A stretch of 45,076 nucleotides of DNA from a bacterium (GCA_040755755.1 JBFLZW010000017.1:1-45076); one strand, 5' to 3'; counted from the first letter of the stretch, positions 1 through 9,761 are shown. Made by a program: numbers and translations. Notes: generated from the letters alone by a model not told the origin.

Positions 1-23
1 ATATCCCGACTTTCATCAGGACC

Positions 24-617
24 TTGCCGGATTGGTTGTTCTCTGCGTCTTCTGCGGGAGATCTTTTTTCCCTGTGTGCTTTGTGTCCTCTCTATATTAT
101 AAGCTTGGCTTATGTAAGTGCCATTCGGTTTAACATATTTATTAGCTACAGCTCGAAGGATATCGAAGATATAATGCCTGTGAATATTTTACTAAAGTCT
201 ATTCAAGATACAGATGTTTTCATTGCTGATGAATCCTTGGCTCCAGGAACTGAAATAAGTAACGAGCTAATAAATAAGATTAGTAAGACAGACATATTTA
301 TTGTTTTTTTCAGTACAAACTCAGCTAAATCAAATTATGTCCAGCAGGAAATTGGTGTAGCAAGGGCTAATAATAAATTGATAATTCCTATAGTGTTAGA
401 CGGCACAAAGCCGACTGGAATGCTTACGGGCATAAACTACCTTGACTTATCAAATCAACAAAAATACCAAGCAGAGATAGGACGACTATATAATTTTATT
501 AATTCAAATATTCAGCAAAAAAAGCAAAATCAACTTATTCTAGTATTAGGATTATTAGGTTTGGGTTATCTAATGCTTAATAATAGTAATAGTAAAAAGC
601 TTATGGAACAAAGATGA
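24..617 (+). CDS. TIR-domain protein with C-terminal membrane helix, coupled to hsdS
   Basis: A TIR domain begins at about residue 36 (FNIFISYSSKD, the beta-A strand and Ser-rich loop) and runs to about residue 160. Glu109 in SNYVQQEIGVA lies where the catalytic glutamate of NAD-consuming TIR domains is found. Residues 171-186 (LILVLGLLGLGYLML) form one hydrophobic helix close to the C-terminus, so the protein is probably membrane-tethered with TIR in the cytoplasm. The stop overlaps the hsdS start as ATGA, implying translational coupling. The start is unresolved: the longest frame opens with TTG, but the first 35 residues are unlike TIR proteins and the DNA there resembles spacer sequence; a later TTG near position 105 is another candidate. 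TIR domains in bacteria commonly act as NADase effectors in anti-phage defence; a role here as an accessory to the restriction operon is inference. Confidence 0.75.
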   Translation: MPDWLFSASSAGDLFSLCALCPLYIISLAYVSAIRFNIFISYSSKDIEDIMPVNILLKSIQDTDVFIADESLAPGTEISNELINKISKTDIFIVFFSTNSAKSNYVQQEIGVARANNKLIIPIVLDGTKPTGMLTGINYLDLSNQQKYQAEIGRLYNFINSNIQQKKQNQLILVLGLLGLGYLMLNNSNSKKLMEQR

Positions 618-1912
618 TGCAGCAGTTAAAATCAAAGTTCAAAGAAACTGAGATAGGAAAAATTCCTGAAGATTGGGAAGAAGCCATATTTTCTGAGGTT
701 GTGGATATAAACCCTATCAGGGAATTGAAAAAAAATGTAGAATCAAAATTTATATCTATGGGAGATATTGAAAGGTATAATAAAAAGATACAAGGATATA
801 TTTTTAAGAAATACAAGGGCGGTTCTAAATTTATAAATCATGATACACTAATGGCCAGGATTACTCCTTGCTTAGAAAATGGGAAAACTGCTTACGTGGA
901 TATTTTAAGTGATGGCGAAATAGGGACTGGCTCGACTGAATTTATAGTCTTATCTGCTAAAGAAGGGAAGACAATTTCTGAATTTGTATATTATTTAGCA
1001 ATATCTCCTGAAATAAGGACTAAAACAATTAAATCTATGACTGGAACCTCTGGTAGGCAAAGAGTTGAGAATGATGTTTTTGATACAATAATAATTAACC
1101 TTCCTTTTCCCAAAGAGCAAAAGTCAATTACCAAAATTCTCTCTGACTTAGACTCTAAAATCGAGCTCAATCAACAAATGAACAAAACCCTTGAAGCAAT
1201 TGGCCAGGCAATCTTCAAGCGATGGTTCATTGATTTTGAATTTCCGAACGAGGAAGGCAAGCCATATAAATCAAGCGGCGGCGAAATGGTTTATAATGAT
1301 GAGTTAGAAGAGGAGATACCGAAGGGGTGGGAGGCTCTACCGTTTTCTGAAGTAGTAAATGTAAATCCTTCCAGAAGGCTAAAAAAAGGGACTGTTACAA
1401 AGAAAGTCGGAATGGCTGATTTGCAGCCTTGGCAATCTTGGATACAATCATATCAAATAGCAGAATACAGCTCTGGACCCAAATTTAAGAATGGCGATAT
1501 CCTTTTTGCAAGGATCACTCCCAGTTTAGAACATGGTAAAACTGCACTCGTATCCATTTTAGCAGAAGATGAGATTGCTTTTGGCACTACTGAATTTATC
1601 ATCTTTTCTCCAAAGGTTATTCCGTCAAGTGTTTATATTTTCAATTTGGTGAGGGATGCAAAGGTAAGAGAAATAGCTATAGGTGCTATGACCGGATCTT
1701 CGGGAAGGCAGAGAGTACCTAATGAATGCTTTGATCACATTATGCTCCCTGTACCTCCTGAACAACTAGTGAATAGATTTGATAATAAGGTTTCTGTAAT
1801 GTATAAAAGAATTTCAAACAGTGCCAGAGAAATTGATTGTTTCACCCAACTCCGTGACTCCCTCCTCCCCAAACTAATGTCCGGGAAAATAAGAGTCAGC
1901 GTTCCGGGGTAG
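614..1912 (+). CDS. hsdS: Type I restriction-modification specificity subunit HsdS
   Basis: 432 residues with the two-target-recognition-domain plan of HsdS (Methylase_S family). TRD1 covers about residues 15-160 and TRD2 about 230-390, each opening with a variant of IPEDWE/IPKGWE and followed by a conserved helical spacer (LDSKIELNQQMNKTLEAIGQ after TRD1; a C-terminal helix ending LRDSLLPKLMSGKI). HsdS determines the DNA sequence bound by the HsdM2S methylase and HsdR2M2S nuclease. The two TRDs are unusually alike: both contain ARITP-LE-GKTA, a G-TEFI segment and MTG-SGRQRV. The start ATG overlaps the TIR stop. The next gene begins 5 bases after the stop. The cognate hsdM is not in this window and would have to lie upstream of base 1 or elsewhere. 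Confidence 0.93.
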   Translation: MMQQLKSKFKETEIGKIPEDWEEAIFSEVVDINPIRELKKNVESKFISMGDIERYNKKIQGYIFKKYKGGSKFINHDTLMARITPCLENGKTAYVDILSDGEIGTGSTEFIVLSAKEGKTISEFVYYLAISPEIRTKTIKSMTGTSGRQRVENDVFDTIIINLPFPKEQKSITKILSDLDSKIELNQQMNKTLEAIGQAIFKRWFIDFEFPNEEGKPYKSSGGEMVYNDELEEEIPKGWEALPFSEVVNVNPSRRLKKGTVTKKVGMADLQPWQSWIQSYQIAEYSSGPKFKNGDILFARITPSLEHGKTALVSILAEDEIAFGTTEFIIFSPKVIPSSVYIFNLVRDAKVREIAIGAMTGSSGRQRVPNECFDHIMLPVPPEQLVNRFDNKVSVMYKRISNSAREIDCFTQLRDSLLPKLMSGKIRVSVPG

Positions 1913-1917
1913 CAAAA

Positions 1918-2667
1918 ATGAGCGGAAATATTCCCCTTCGAGACCAGAAAATCCTTTGCTTAAGAAGTGGCAACCGATGTGCTATTCCAGAATGCCATAA
2001 GGAGCTTATCATCAATAAGACCCAAGGCGACTGTGAATCCATAATTGGAGAGATGGCACACATTAAGGGTGAAAATCCCAATTCAGCCCGCTACGATGCT
2101 GACATGACCGATAAAGAACGTAACTGCTACGATAATCTGATCCTGGTCTGCGGGAACTGCCATAAGATGATTGATGACCAGGTGAATACTTATACCATCG
2201 GGAAGCTGTGCCAAATCAAAAAACAGCACGAAAAATGGATTAACGAATCCACTGAAAAGGAAGTAGTAAATGTTACCTTTGCTGAGCTGAATGTTGTTAC
2301 GAGGTATTTGAACTCAGGCCAATTTGTTCCCAGTGAATCCTTTACAATTATTCCACCGAGAGAAAAAATTAAAAAGAACTCTCTTTCAGGAGAGATAGAA
2401 AGACTAATAACGATAGGAATTACCCAAGTCAATCAGGTTCGGCATTTTATCGATAATTGCCCTGATGCGGAGTTCGGAGAGCGGCTTAAGCAAAGGTTTG
2501 TTGAGGAGTACGAACGCCTGAAAAAAGAAGAAGAGCTTTCAGGGGATGATTTATTTTTCAGCCTTTTTGACTTTGCGTCAGGAAAAAGCAATGAGTTTCG
2601 AGAAAAGGCTGCCGGTCTGACAGTTTTAGTATATTTGTTTGAATTATGCGAGGTATTCGAGAAATGA
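1918..2667 (+). CDS. HNH-nuclease protein, probable ABC-3C effector component
   Basis: The N-terminal 90 residues carry a zinc-supported HNH fold: Cys21-Cys26 (CAIPEC), His48 in GEMAHIKGE, Asn73 in DNLILVC, then Cys78, Cys81 and His82. The C-terminal 120 residues are helical and charged, with no enzymatic motif I recognise; in ABC-three-component (ABC-3C) conflict systems the effector nuclease is fused to a family-specific C-terminal helical domain, and this arrangement fits. The stop overlaps the start of the small middle-component gene (ATGA), and the DUF2326-type ATPase follows, which is the usual ABC-3C gene set. The expected role is DNA cleavage licensed by the ATPase complex in response to invading DNA. 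HNH assignment is firm from motifs; the ABC-3C role rests on gene order and on the neighbours' families. Confidence 0.85.
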   Translation: MSGNIPLRDQKILCLRSGNRCAIPECHKELIINKTQGDCESIIGEMAHIKGENPNSARYDADMTDKERNCYDNLILVCGNCHKMIDDQVNTYTIGKLCQIKKQHEKWINESTEKEVVNVTFAELNVVTRYLNSGQFVPSESFTIIPPREKIKKNSLSGEIERLITIGITQVNQVRHFIDNCPDAEFGERLKQRFVEEYERLKKEEELSGDDLFFSLFDFASGKSNEFREKAAGLTVLVYLFELCEVFEK

Positions 2668-2891
2668 TACTCCCGACGAAGCATATCAACCTGTCAAATT
2701 CATTACTGGGAGTGGGGGCGGCAATTTTGAATTGCATGAACAAAGACAAGACTGTTTCCTTATTATGGGATGAGGCCCGTACATTTCCAGAAGTGAGGAC
2801 CTTTGAGCGATTCACTCTTGGACTGGATCTCTTGTTTATCTTAGGAATGATTGACTTCCGGGATGGCTTGTTAAGGAAGATTAAAAAATGA
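2664..2891 (+). CDS. ABC-3C middle component (small helical adaptor)
   Basis: 75 residues starting MILPTKHINLSNSLLGVGA. The opening MILP-KH, the central GVGAAIL and the TFERFTLGLDLLFILGMI segment match my recollection of the small middle-component family (MC6-like) found between effector and ATPase in ABC-3C operons; there it links the nuclease to the ABC ATPase. I chose the ATG at 2664 instead of the one at 2646 because it overlaps the HNH stop as ATGA and gives the usual family N-terminus. Its own stop overlaps the ATPase ATG, again as ATGA, so the three genes are translationally coupled. No catalytic motifs are expected or seen. Family subclass is from memory of the pattern and should be read as probable. 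Confidence 0.78.
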   Translation: MILPTKHINLSNSLLGVGAAILNCMNKDKTVSLLWDEARTFPEVRTFERFTLGLDLLFILGMIDFRDGLLRKIKK

Positions 2892-4633
2892 TCCACTCAA
2901 TTACCTGTGATAAGGAATCCTTCAAAAATGTCCGGTTTAATCCTGGCTTTAATGTCATTCTTGCTGAAAGAACCGAGGAATCCACCAAGAAAGACTCCAG
3001 GAATGGCCTTGGCAAGTCGACCTTGATTGAGATCATACATTTTTGTTTGGGCGGCAATAAAGGAGAGACCTTATCAAAGCATGAATTGGATGACTGGACC
3101 TTTACATTGGACATTGATTTAGCCGGTAAAAGGTATTCTGTAACGCGAAACACTCTTGCTAATAAAGTAGCCATAGAAGGTGATTGCTCAGATTGGCCCA
3201 TAAAACCGGAACTGGATAAAAAACATGGGAAGCAGATAATCACTAACAGTAATTGGAAAAGGGTATTAGGCGTTTTAATGTTTGGGCTCGAACCTTCGTA
3301 TGATGATATGAAATATGCGCCAACATTCAGAAGCCTGATTTCCTATTTTATACGGCATAATGGCCAAAGTGGAGCATTCCTTAATCCTTTCCAGCATTTT
3401 AAAAATCAAATAGAATGGGATAAACAAATAAACAATGCATTCTTACTGGACCTTGGCTGGGAGTATGCTGCCAGATGGCAGGTACTTAAGGACAGGATAA
3501 GAGTTCTTGATCAGATAAAGCAGGAGGCAAAATCAGGGGTTCTTGCTAATCTCGTCGGCACGATAGGAGAGATTGAAGCATTAAAAATCAGACTGGAATC
3601 CCAGGTAAGGCAGGAAGAAGAGCAACTAAACAGTTTCAAAGTTCACCCCCAATATAGAGAGATCGAGAACCGGGCTAATGAATTAACATACAAGATTCAT
3701 GAGTTAACTAACGCAAATATTGATGAGAAAAGGCTTCTTGAGCATTATGAGAAAAGCTTGCAGGATGAGGTTGAAGCGAAGCCGGAATCAGTAACCAGGG
3801 TTTATCAAGAGGCAGGATTAGTATTACCGGATTCTATAAAACAAAGGTTAGATGAGGTATTATCCTTCCATAAGCAAGTGGTAGCCAATAGGAAAGAGTT
3901 CCTGATAAATGAGATTGAACAAATAAGGAATGCAATTGCAAAGAGAGAGCAACAAATTCAAAGCCTCTCTGATGAGCGTGCAGAGCTGATGCAAATTTTG
4001 AAAAAGCATGGGGCACTGGAAGAATATACCCAATTACAGAATAATCACCAAAAGACCGTTGCCGAGCTTAAAGATGTTGACATTAAGCTTGCAAACTTAC
4101 GGAAATTTGAGCAGGGACGAAGCGCGGTCGCAGTTGAACAGGAAATCTTGCAGCAACAGGTTATTACAGATTTAAACGAGAGAAAGACCCAAAAAGAGAG
4201 GGCTATTTTACTCTTTAATTCCAATTCGCAAGCCCTTTACCAGAGTCCGGGGATACTATCGATTGATATTTCAAAAACAGGATTTAAGTTTAATGTAAAG
4301 ATTGAAAGGTCTGGCAGCCACGGTATCGGCAATATGAAAATTTTCTGTTATGACCTTATGCTGGCACAGCTTTGGTCAAGAAAGGAGAATAGCCCCGGAC
4401 TGCTGGTCCATGACAGCATCATTTTTGCTGACGTTGATGAACGGCAAAAGGCTTTAGCCCTGGAAGTGGCCGCAAAAGAGTCTGAAAGGCTTGGGTTTCA
4501 GTATATATGCACTATGAATTCTGATAATATCCCATCAAAAGATTTTAGCCCGGCTTTCCAGTTTGATAAGTATGTAAGATTAACCTTGACTGATGCCACC
4601 GAAGACGGCGGCCTTCTGGGTATAAGGTTCTGA
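2888..4633 (+). CDS. DUF2326-type ABC/SMC-like ATPase of ABC-3C system
   Basis: 581 residues. The N-terminal ATPase half has [12 protein letters not shown] followed by the Walker A motif NGLGKST at residues 39-45. About residues 185-415 are a long charged coiled-coil region. The C-terminal half carries the second ATPase lobe, with a signature-like [11 protein letters not shown] near residue 478 and a Walker B-like [15 protein letters not shown] near 505. This is the arrangement of RecN/SMC-related ATPases of the DUF2326 family, the motor or sensor of ABC-3C defence systems. The start overlaps the middle-component stop, and hsdR begins 8 bases after its stop, so the cassette is embedded in the restriction operon. 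Codon usage is AT-rich like hsdS and unlike hsdR, which suggests separate acquisition. Confidence 0.85.
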   Translation: MIHSITCDKESFKNVRFNPGFNVILAERTEESTKKDSRNGLGKSTLIEIIHFCLGGNKGETLSKHELDDWTFTLDIDLAGKRYSVTRNTLANKVAIEGDCSDWPIKPELDKKHGKQIITNSNWKRVLGVLMFGLEPSYDDMKYAPTFRSLISYFIRHNGQSGAFLNPFQHFKNQIEWDKQINNAFLLDLGWEYAARWQVLKDRIRVLDQIKQEAKSGVLANLVGTIGEIEALKIRLESQVRQEEEQLNSFKVHPQYREIENRANELTYKIHELTNANIDEKRLLEHYEKSLQDEVEAKPESVTRVYQEAGLVLPDSIKQRLDEVLSFHKQVVANRKEFLINEIEQIRNAIAKREQQIQSLSDERAELMQILKKHGALEEYTQLQNNHQKTVAELKDVDIKLANLRKFEQGRSAVAVEQEILQQQVITDLNERKTQKERAILLFNSNSQALYQSPGILSIDISKTGFKFNVKIERSGSHGIGNMKIFCYDLMLAQLWSRKENSPGLLVHDSIIFADVDERQKALALEVAAKESERLGFQYICTMNSDNIPSKDFSPAFQFDKYVRLTLTDATEDGGLLGIRF

Positions 4634-4641
4634 AGGGAAAA

Positions 4642-7600
4642 ATGCCCCGACTGATCACCGAATCCGAAGTCGAAGAAGCCTGCCTGGACATACTTGATGA
4701 GCTTGGCTATAAAATCGTTCATGGCCCTGATATCGCTCCCGACAGCAAAGAGCCTGAAAGGGATGACTATTCCCAGATCATCCTCAACAGGAGGCTGCGA
4801 CAGGCCATAGACCGGCTCAATCCCTCTATCCCGGAAGAAGGAAAAGAGCAGGCAATAAAGAAAATTTTTCGGAGTGAAAGCCCCGGCCTTGTCATCAATA
4901 ACCAGCACTTCCATAAAATGCTTGTTGACGGGGTTGACGTTGAGTACAGACAGAACGGACGGATAAAGGGCGACAAGGTCTGGCTATTCGATTATAAGAA
5001 TCCGAAAGACAATGAGTTCCTGGCCGTCAACCAGTTCACGATTATCGAGAACAACAGCAACAGAAGGCCGGATATTGTCCTGTTTGTTAACGGCCTGCCC
5101 CTGGCTGTCATTGAGCTCAAGAATCCCGCAGACGAGAATGCAACAGTAAGAAGCGCTTTCCACCAGTTTGAGACCTACAAATCAGAAATTCCTTCCCTGT
5201 TCCATTACAACGAAATCCTGGTTATCAGCGACGGATGCGAGGCAAAGGCAGGGACCATCACTTCAGACTGGGAAAGATTCTCTCCCTGGAAAACAATCGA
5301 CGGCCTTGAAAAAGCGTCTCCCGCCATCCCCCAGATAGAGGTGCTCCTCAAGGGTATGTTTGACAGGAGGATTTTCCTTGACCTGGTACGGCATTTCATC
5401 GCCTATGAAAAAGATCAGGATAAGATACTCAAGAAATTGGCAGGTTATCACCAATACCATGCAGTAAACAAGGCGATAGAGGCAACGATAAAGGCATCCC
5501 AGCCAAAAGGCGATAAACGCTGTGGTGTCATCTGGCATACCCAGGGGTCAGGAAAAAGCCTGATCATGGTCTTTTATGCGGGGAAACTTGTCCTCGAAAT
5601 GGACAACCCGACAATAGTAGTCCTCACCGACCGGAACGACCTTGACGACCAGCTCTTTGGGACATTCTGCAGATGCCAGGATTTAGTGAGGCAAAAGCCT
5701 GTCCAGGCAGATTCCAGGGACAAGCTTCAGGAATACCTTAAGGTAGCTTCAGGCGGGATCGTGTTCACGACAATCCAGAAATTTTCCCCTGATAAAGGGA
5801 GTAAATACCCGCTCCTTTCAGAGAGAAGGAACATTGTTGTCATTGCAGACGAGGCCCACAGGAGCCAGTACGATTTCATCGACGGGTTTGCAAGGCACAT
5901 GAGGGATGCACTGCCCAACGCTTCCTTTATCGGCTTTACCGGAACTCCAATTGAAATGACAGACAAGAACACCCGTGCAGTGTTCGGGAATTACATCGAT
6001 ATCTATGACATTGAGCAGGCAGTGAAAGACGGCGCAACTGTCAGGATATTTTACGAGAGCAGGCTTGCAAAGCTTGAGTTGAAGGACGATGAAAGGCCGA
6101 AAATTGACCCAGAATTTGAGGAAGTGACCGAAGGCGAAGAGGTAGAAAAGAAAGAGAAGCTGAAAAGCAGATGGGCCAGGCTTGAGGCTGTTGTCGGAGC
6201 AGAAAAACGGGTTAAACAGATTGCCGGGGATATCGTAAGGCATTATGAAGAGCGCGAGGAGGTAATTGACGGCAAGGCAATGATTGTTTGCATGAGCAGG
6301 CGCATCTGTATAGACTTGCACGACGAGATAATCAAGCTCAGGCCCCAATGGTACCACAAGGATGATGATCAGGGCTCGATAAAGGTTATAATGACAGGCT
6401 CTGCCAGTGACGGCGCATCCTGGCAGGAGCATATCAGAAACAAGCCACGGCGGAGAAAACTCGGTGACAGGATCAAGGACCCAAAAGACCCCCTTAAGCT
6501 TGTCATTGTTAGGGACATGTGGCTTACCGGCTTTGATGTCCCCTGCCTGCACACGATGTATATCGATAAACCGATGAAAAGCCACGGGCTGATGCAGGCA
6601 ATAGCGCGGGTGAACCGCGTCTACAAGGATAAGCCTGGCGGACTTGTGGTTGATTACCTTGGGATAGCGGATGAATTGAAGAAGGCTGTTTCCGAGTACA
6701 CTGAGAGCGGAGGCAAGGGGAAACCTATTTTTGACCAGAACGATGCAATCCAGGTCATGCACGAAAAATATGAGATTGTATCCCAGCTATTCCACGGCTT
6801 TGATTACCGGAGATTCTTTACAGCATCTGGCAGGGACAAGATATCCATTTTGGTAAGGGCTGAGGATCATATCCTGAAGCAGAGGGACGGCAAGGAGAGG
6901 CTACTGGCCTATGTAGCGCAATTATCAAAAGCTTTTGCGCTTGCGGTTCCGAGCGAAGAGGCATTGAGGATACGCGATGACGTTATATTTTTCCAGGAGG
7001 TCAAGGCCAGTCTCTCAAAATTCCAGAGCGGGAAGGGAAAAACAGGCGAAGAACTGGATTCTGCCATCAAGCAGATTATTTCCAAGGCAATCACCTCAGA
7101 TGAAGTGATTGATATCTTTGCAGCAGCAGGGCTCAAAAAGCCTGATATCTCGATTCTTTCAGACGAGTTTTTGGCTGAGGTCAGGGGCATGCCCCACAAG
7201 AACCTTGCTCTCGAACTCCTCAAGAAGCTCTTGAACGATGAGATCAAGTCAAGGTCGAAAAAGTATCTTGTCCAGAGCAGGTCGTTTGCTGATATGCTGG
7301 AAAAAACAATAAGAAGTTACCAGAACAAAGCGATCGAAGCTGCGCAAGTCATTGAAAGATTGATTGAGCTTGCCAAGGATATGAGGAAGGCGGCTGACAG
7401 GGGAGAGGAATTAAATCTCAGTGATGAGGAGCTTGCTTTCTATGACGCACTGGAAGTGAATGACAGTGCTGTCAAGGTATTGGGTGATGAGGCATTGAGG
7501 ACCATTGCGAGGGAGCTTGTCGATACTGTCCGAAAGAATGTTACAATCGACTGGACGATAAAAGAGAGCGTCCAGGCAAAGATTAAGGTTGCGGTAAAAA

Positions 7601-7701
7601 GGATTCTCAGGAAATACGGATACCCGCCGGACAAGCAGAAAAAGGCGACTGACACTGTTTTGGAGCAGGCTGCTTTGATATGCAAGGATTGGGTGAGATG
7701 A
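4642..7701 (+). CDS. hsdR: Type I restriction endonuclease subunit HsdR
   Basis: 1019 residues, full length for HsdR. The N-terminal nuclease domain has the PD-(D/E)XK pattern RRPDIVLF...AVIELK (Asp144, Glu158, Lys160). The SF2 translocase follows: Walker A GSGKS near residue 301, DEAH near 403 in [18 protein letters not shown] near 435 and motif [10 protein letters not shown] near 655. The C-terminal third is the helical HsdM-contact region. The enzyme translocates DNA and cuts far from unmethylated target sites as HsdR2M2S. An AAGGGAAAA ribosome-binding site precedes the ATG. It is the last gene of the defence operon. Its base composition is visibly GC-richer than the preceding 4.6 kb, consistent with hsdR belonging to a different acquisition event from the ABC-3C cassette. 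Confidence 0.96.
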   Translation: MPRLITESEVEEACLDILDELGYKIVHGPDIAPDSKEPERDDYSQIILNRRLRQAIDRLNPSIPEEGKEQAIKKIFRSESPGLVINNQHFHKMLVDGVDVEYRQNGRIKGDKVWLFDYKNPKDNEFLAVNQFTIIENNSNRRPDIVLFVNGLPLAVIELKNPADENATVRSAFHQFETYKSEIPSLFHYNEILVISDGCEAKAGTITSDWERFSPWKTIDGLEKASPAIPQIEVLLKGMFDRRIFLDLVRHFIAYEKDQDKILKKLAGYHQYHAVNKAIEATIKASQPKGDKRCGVIWHTQGSGKSLIMVFYAGKLVLEMDNPTIVVLTDRNDLDDQLFGTFCRCQDLVRQKPVQADSRDKLQEYLKVASGGIVFTTIQKFSPDKGSKYPLLSERRNIVVIADEAHRSQYDFIDGFARHMRDALPNASFIGFTGTPIEMTDKNTRAVFGNYIDIYDIEQAVKDGATVRIFYESRLAKLELKDDERPKIDPEFEEVTEGEEVEKKEKLKSRWARLEAVVGAEKRVKQIAGDIVRHYEEREEVIDGKAMIVCMSRRICIDLHDEIIKLRPQWYHKDDDQGSIKVIMTGSASDGASWQEHIRNKPRRRKLGDRIKDPKDPLKLVIVRDMWLTGFDVPCLHTMYIDKPMKSHGLMQAIARVNRVYKDKPGGLVVDYLGIADELKKAVSEYTESGGKGKPIFDQNDAIQVMHEKYEIVSQLFHGFDYRRFFTASGRDKISILVRAEDHILKQRDGKERLLAYVAQLSKAFALAVPSEEALRIRDDVIFFQEVKASLSKFQSGKGKTGEELDSAIKQIISKAITSDEVIDIFAAAGLKKPDISILSDEFLAEVRGMPHKNLALELLKKLLNDEIKSRSKKYLVQSRSFADMLEKTIRSYQNKAIEAAQVIERLIELAKDMRKAADRGEELNLSDEELAFYDALEVNDSAVKVLGDEALRTIARELVDTVRKNVTIDWTIKESVQAKIKVAVKRILRKYGYPPDKQKKATDTVLEQAALICKDWVR

Positions 7702-7747
7702 GAAGAGCTCTGGCTTTTCCGAGAAAAATAAATTTTGGAACGAAAGC

Positions 7748-7924
7748 TCAGTTATTACGTAAGCTCTTCATCCTATTGAAAATTTCTATCCTCTTTTGGG
7801 ATGCTTCCAGTTCCCGGTCTATTAGCTCATCCCAAAGCTTGCTTTCTTCATCAACTCCTTTATTATACTGATCAACTTCTTCATTCTCAATATCTATCGA
7901 TTCATTTTCCTGTTTTATTCCCAT
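7748..7924 (-). CDS. Small acidic hypothetical protein (58 aa)
   Basis: A 58-codon ORF from an ATG preceded nine bases upstream by GGAGAG, a good ribosome-binding site. The product is highly charged, beginning MGIKQENESIDIENEEVDQY and ending in a predicted amphipathic helix (about residues 28-58) rich in Glu, Lys and Arg. There is no membrane segment and no Cys. It lies convergent to hsdR and is not contiguous with the thiamine operon. Size, charge and position at the edge of a defence island would suit a small antitoxin, inhibitor or regulator, but no family is recognisable and no partner toxin is adjacent. It could also be a chance ORF; the ribosome-binding site and coherent codon use argue for a gene. 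Confidence 0.5.
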   Translation of the reverse strand: MGIKQENESIDIENEEVDQYNKGVDEESKLWDELIDRELEASQKRIEIFNRMKSLRNN

Positions 7925-7991
7925 TTGCTGTCTCTCCAGTACCCAAGATAATAGTTTTAGGATTTTTGGACTTGACCAATAATTACTGATA

Positions 7992-9311
7992 TTATACTGT
8001 GGTATAGCCTGCCTTCCGCACCACCTGCTCAGGCTGGTTGAAATACCCCAGTCTGAGCCGGGGGAATTTCTTCCTCAGGGTATCTACTACCTCCCAGATG
8101 GGCACAAACTCCCCCCGTCCATCTTCTTCATCCGCTTCCGGCGCTCCCATTCTTTCCAGGTACAGGTCGGGATCGATATTGAGATTGCGCATCTGGATAA
8201 GGTCAATGCCTGATTGCCCGACAAACTGATAGAGCTTTTCACACTCGATCTTCCGATCGGTTATGCCGGGAAAGACCAGCAGATTGATTGAGGTATAAAG
8301 ATCATGCTCCCTGGCCTTTTTCACGGTCTCGATCACCTGGTCGAAGGTATAGCCGCACGGGGAGTAATAGCGGTTATAGGAGTCGGGGATCAGGCTGTTG
8401 AGGCTGACCCGGACGCTGTCAAGACCAGCCCGAAAGACCTCTTCGGCCTTCTCCGGCAGGCTTCCGTTGGTATTGAGGTTAATAATGCCTTTTGAGGTTT
8501 CCCTTCTCAGCCGGTGGACCGTCCGGGCCAGGGTATCGGCCTGGAGCAGCGGTTCCCCCTCACACCCCTGGCCAAAGCTCACAATGGCATCTTCCCTGCC
8601 AAGGTGCGGCAGGGCAACCTCCACCAGCTCATCCACGGTCGGGACAAAGGTAATCCTCTCCTGGGACGATGGGCAGCACTCACCGGGCTGGAGAGAAAGA
8701 CATCCCAGGCACCGGGCATTGCATGCCGGAGAGGTCGGCAGCGGACATTCCCAGCGCTGCAGGAAGAAGTTTTTAGCGGCAAAACAATGATATTCCAGAG
8801 CGCAGCGGCTCAGTTGCCGAACCAGGCGGTTTTTCGGCTTCTCCTGCAAAAAGGTGCGCACAGCCCTGGCTACCTTTTGGTCATCCTGAAAATATTTCGG
8901 GTGCCAGTGGGGATTGGGATCAATCTGAAGAGCGCTCACCCAGAATCTTCCATTTTTCCAGCCAACAGCGGTGTAGGCCCATAAGGGAAGCTCGATGCGG
9001 GGCTCCTGAACCACCTGGGTGGCCGGGAGCAGGGTTCGTAAAAATCCCGGAGCCAAAAAGGCTGCTACGGGAAAGCATCGTTTTTTCTTCCCGTTGAAAG
9101 AAAACTCTTCGCAGGAGGTAAACTTTTCAGCCCTGGTGTCCCAACCCACAGGAATACGGCCAGGCATGATAAAAAGCTGACTGCCAAAGGGGAGCGGGAT
9201 AAGCTGCCTGCGGCCAGGTCTGACCATCCGGTACCCGGTGCGGGCTGCAAGTTTCAAATACGGGTGGTCGTAAATTTGTCCGGATTCATCTGCCACGAGC
9301 AGAGCAGGCAC
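7992..9311 (-). CDS. Radical SAM protein, last gene of thiamine operon
   Basis: 439 residues. A radical SAM core starts with Cys197-x3-Cys201-x2-Cys204 (CNARCLGC), binding a 4Fe-4S cluster and SAM. It is followed by FGQGCEGEPLL (a GGE-like segment), NTNGSLPEKA and SVRVSLNS, and ends after residue 400 in DTLRKKFPRLRLGYFN. The first 190 residues are a separate, unrecognised domain with several beta-rich stretches and scattered Cys (CEEF, RCF, CALEYHC). Additional Cys at 212-213 may support a second cluster. The start is GTG with GGGAGG before it, 18 bases after the PPC gene. Co-transcription with thi genes suggests a link to cofactor metabolism, but the reaction is unknown; peptide or small-molecule modification are both possible. 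Confidence 0.85.
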   Translation of the reverse strand: MPALLVADESGQIYDHPYLKLAARTGYRMVRPGRRQLIPLPFGSQLFIMPGRIPVGWDTRAEKFTSCEEFSFNGKKKRCFPVAAFLAPGFLRTLLPATQVVQEPRIELPLWAYTAVGWKNGRFWVSALQIDPNPHWHPKYFQDDQKVARAVRTFLQEKPKNRLVRQLSRCALEYHCFAAKNFFLQRWECPLPTSPACNARCLGCLSLQPGECCPSSQERITFVPTVDELVEVALPHLGREDAIVSFGQGCEGEPLLQADTLARTVHRLRRETSKGIINLNTNGSLPEKAEEVFRAGLDSVRVSLNSLIPDSYNRYYSPCGYTFDQVIETVKKAREHDLYTSINLLVFPGITDRKIECEKLYQFVGQSGIDLIQMRNLNIDPDLYLERMGAPEADEEDGRGEFVPIWEVVDTLRKKFPRLRLGYFNQPEQVVRKAGYTTV

Positions 9312-9329
9312 GGCTTTTTCCTCCCGATG

Positions 9330-9761
9330 TTACGACCTTTGCTGCCATAAGGCCAGGCCGGTGACAGCATCGTCTCTCCTTTGGAGAATCCTCCCCTGGA
9401 GCTCCTGAACCTGATACTCAGCCGCAAAAATGATTGTTCCCGGCATGAGATGCCCTCCCCAGGCTTTCCCCTCCCCGTCGGACAGACTGATATGGGCATG
9501 GATGAAGCACCTCTCATCCTTATAGGAGATATTGCCCAGGCAGCAGACGATTTCAGCCGGAGTCGCAAGAGTAATCTGCTGATAGCGCTTTTCACCCTGA
9601 TGATAGAAACCAACGCAGGACTTCTGCACTGCGCCGATAACCCATAAGGTTCCCATCCGGATAGTATGATCTTCGCAGAGGCGATACAGCTCATCCAGTA
9701 AGTCCGCTCCATATTCGAGACGGCCAAGAAAGAGTCTTCCTGCACTATAGCGTTCAACCAT
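9330..9761 (-). CDS. PPC-domain (DUF296 / AF0104-like) protein
   Basis: 143 residues comprising one PPC domain (plant and prokaryote conserved, DUF296). The hallmark segment is FIHAHISLSDGEGKAWGGHL, with His88, His90 and His104 forming the presumed metal site, followed by the GTI strand. Prokaryotic members are small soluble trimers, some implicated in DNA binding, with no firmly established reaction. I placed the start at the ATG preceded by GAGGAGAAG; this overlaps the thiD stop by eight bases, whereas the longer open frame upstream is only the reverse-frame shadow of thiD. Position between thiD and a radical SAM gene suggests a function in the same thiamine or cofactor context, unproven. 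Confidence 0.85.
   Translation of the reverse strand: MVERYSAGRLFLGRLEYGADLLDELYRLCEDHTIRMGTLWVIGAVQKSCVGFYHQGEKRYQQITLATPAEIVCCLGNISYKDERCFIHAHISLSDGEGKAWGGHLMPGTIIFAAEYQVQELQGRILQRRDDAVTGLALWQQRS

Noticed and set aside
5818-6762. 314-codon open frame on the minus strand
   Set aside because: It lies entirely opposite hsdR helicase motifs, has no ribosome-binding site and reads as a composition-driven shadow.
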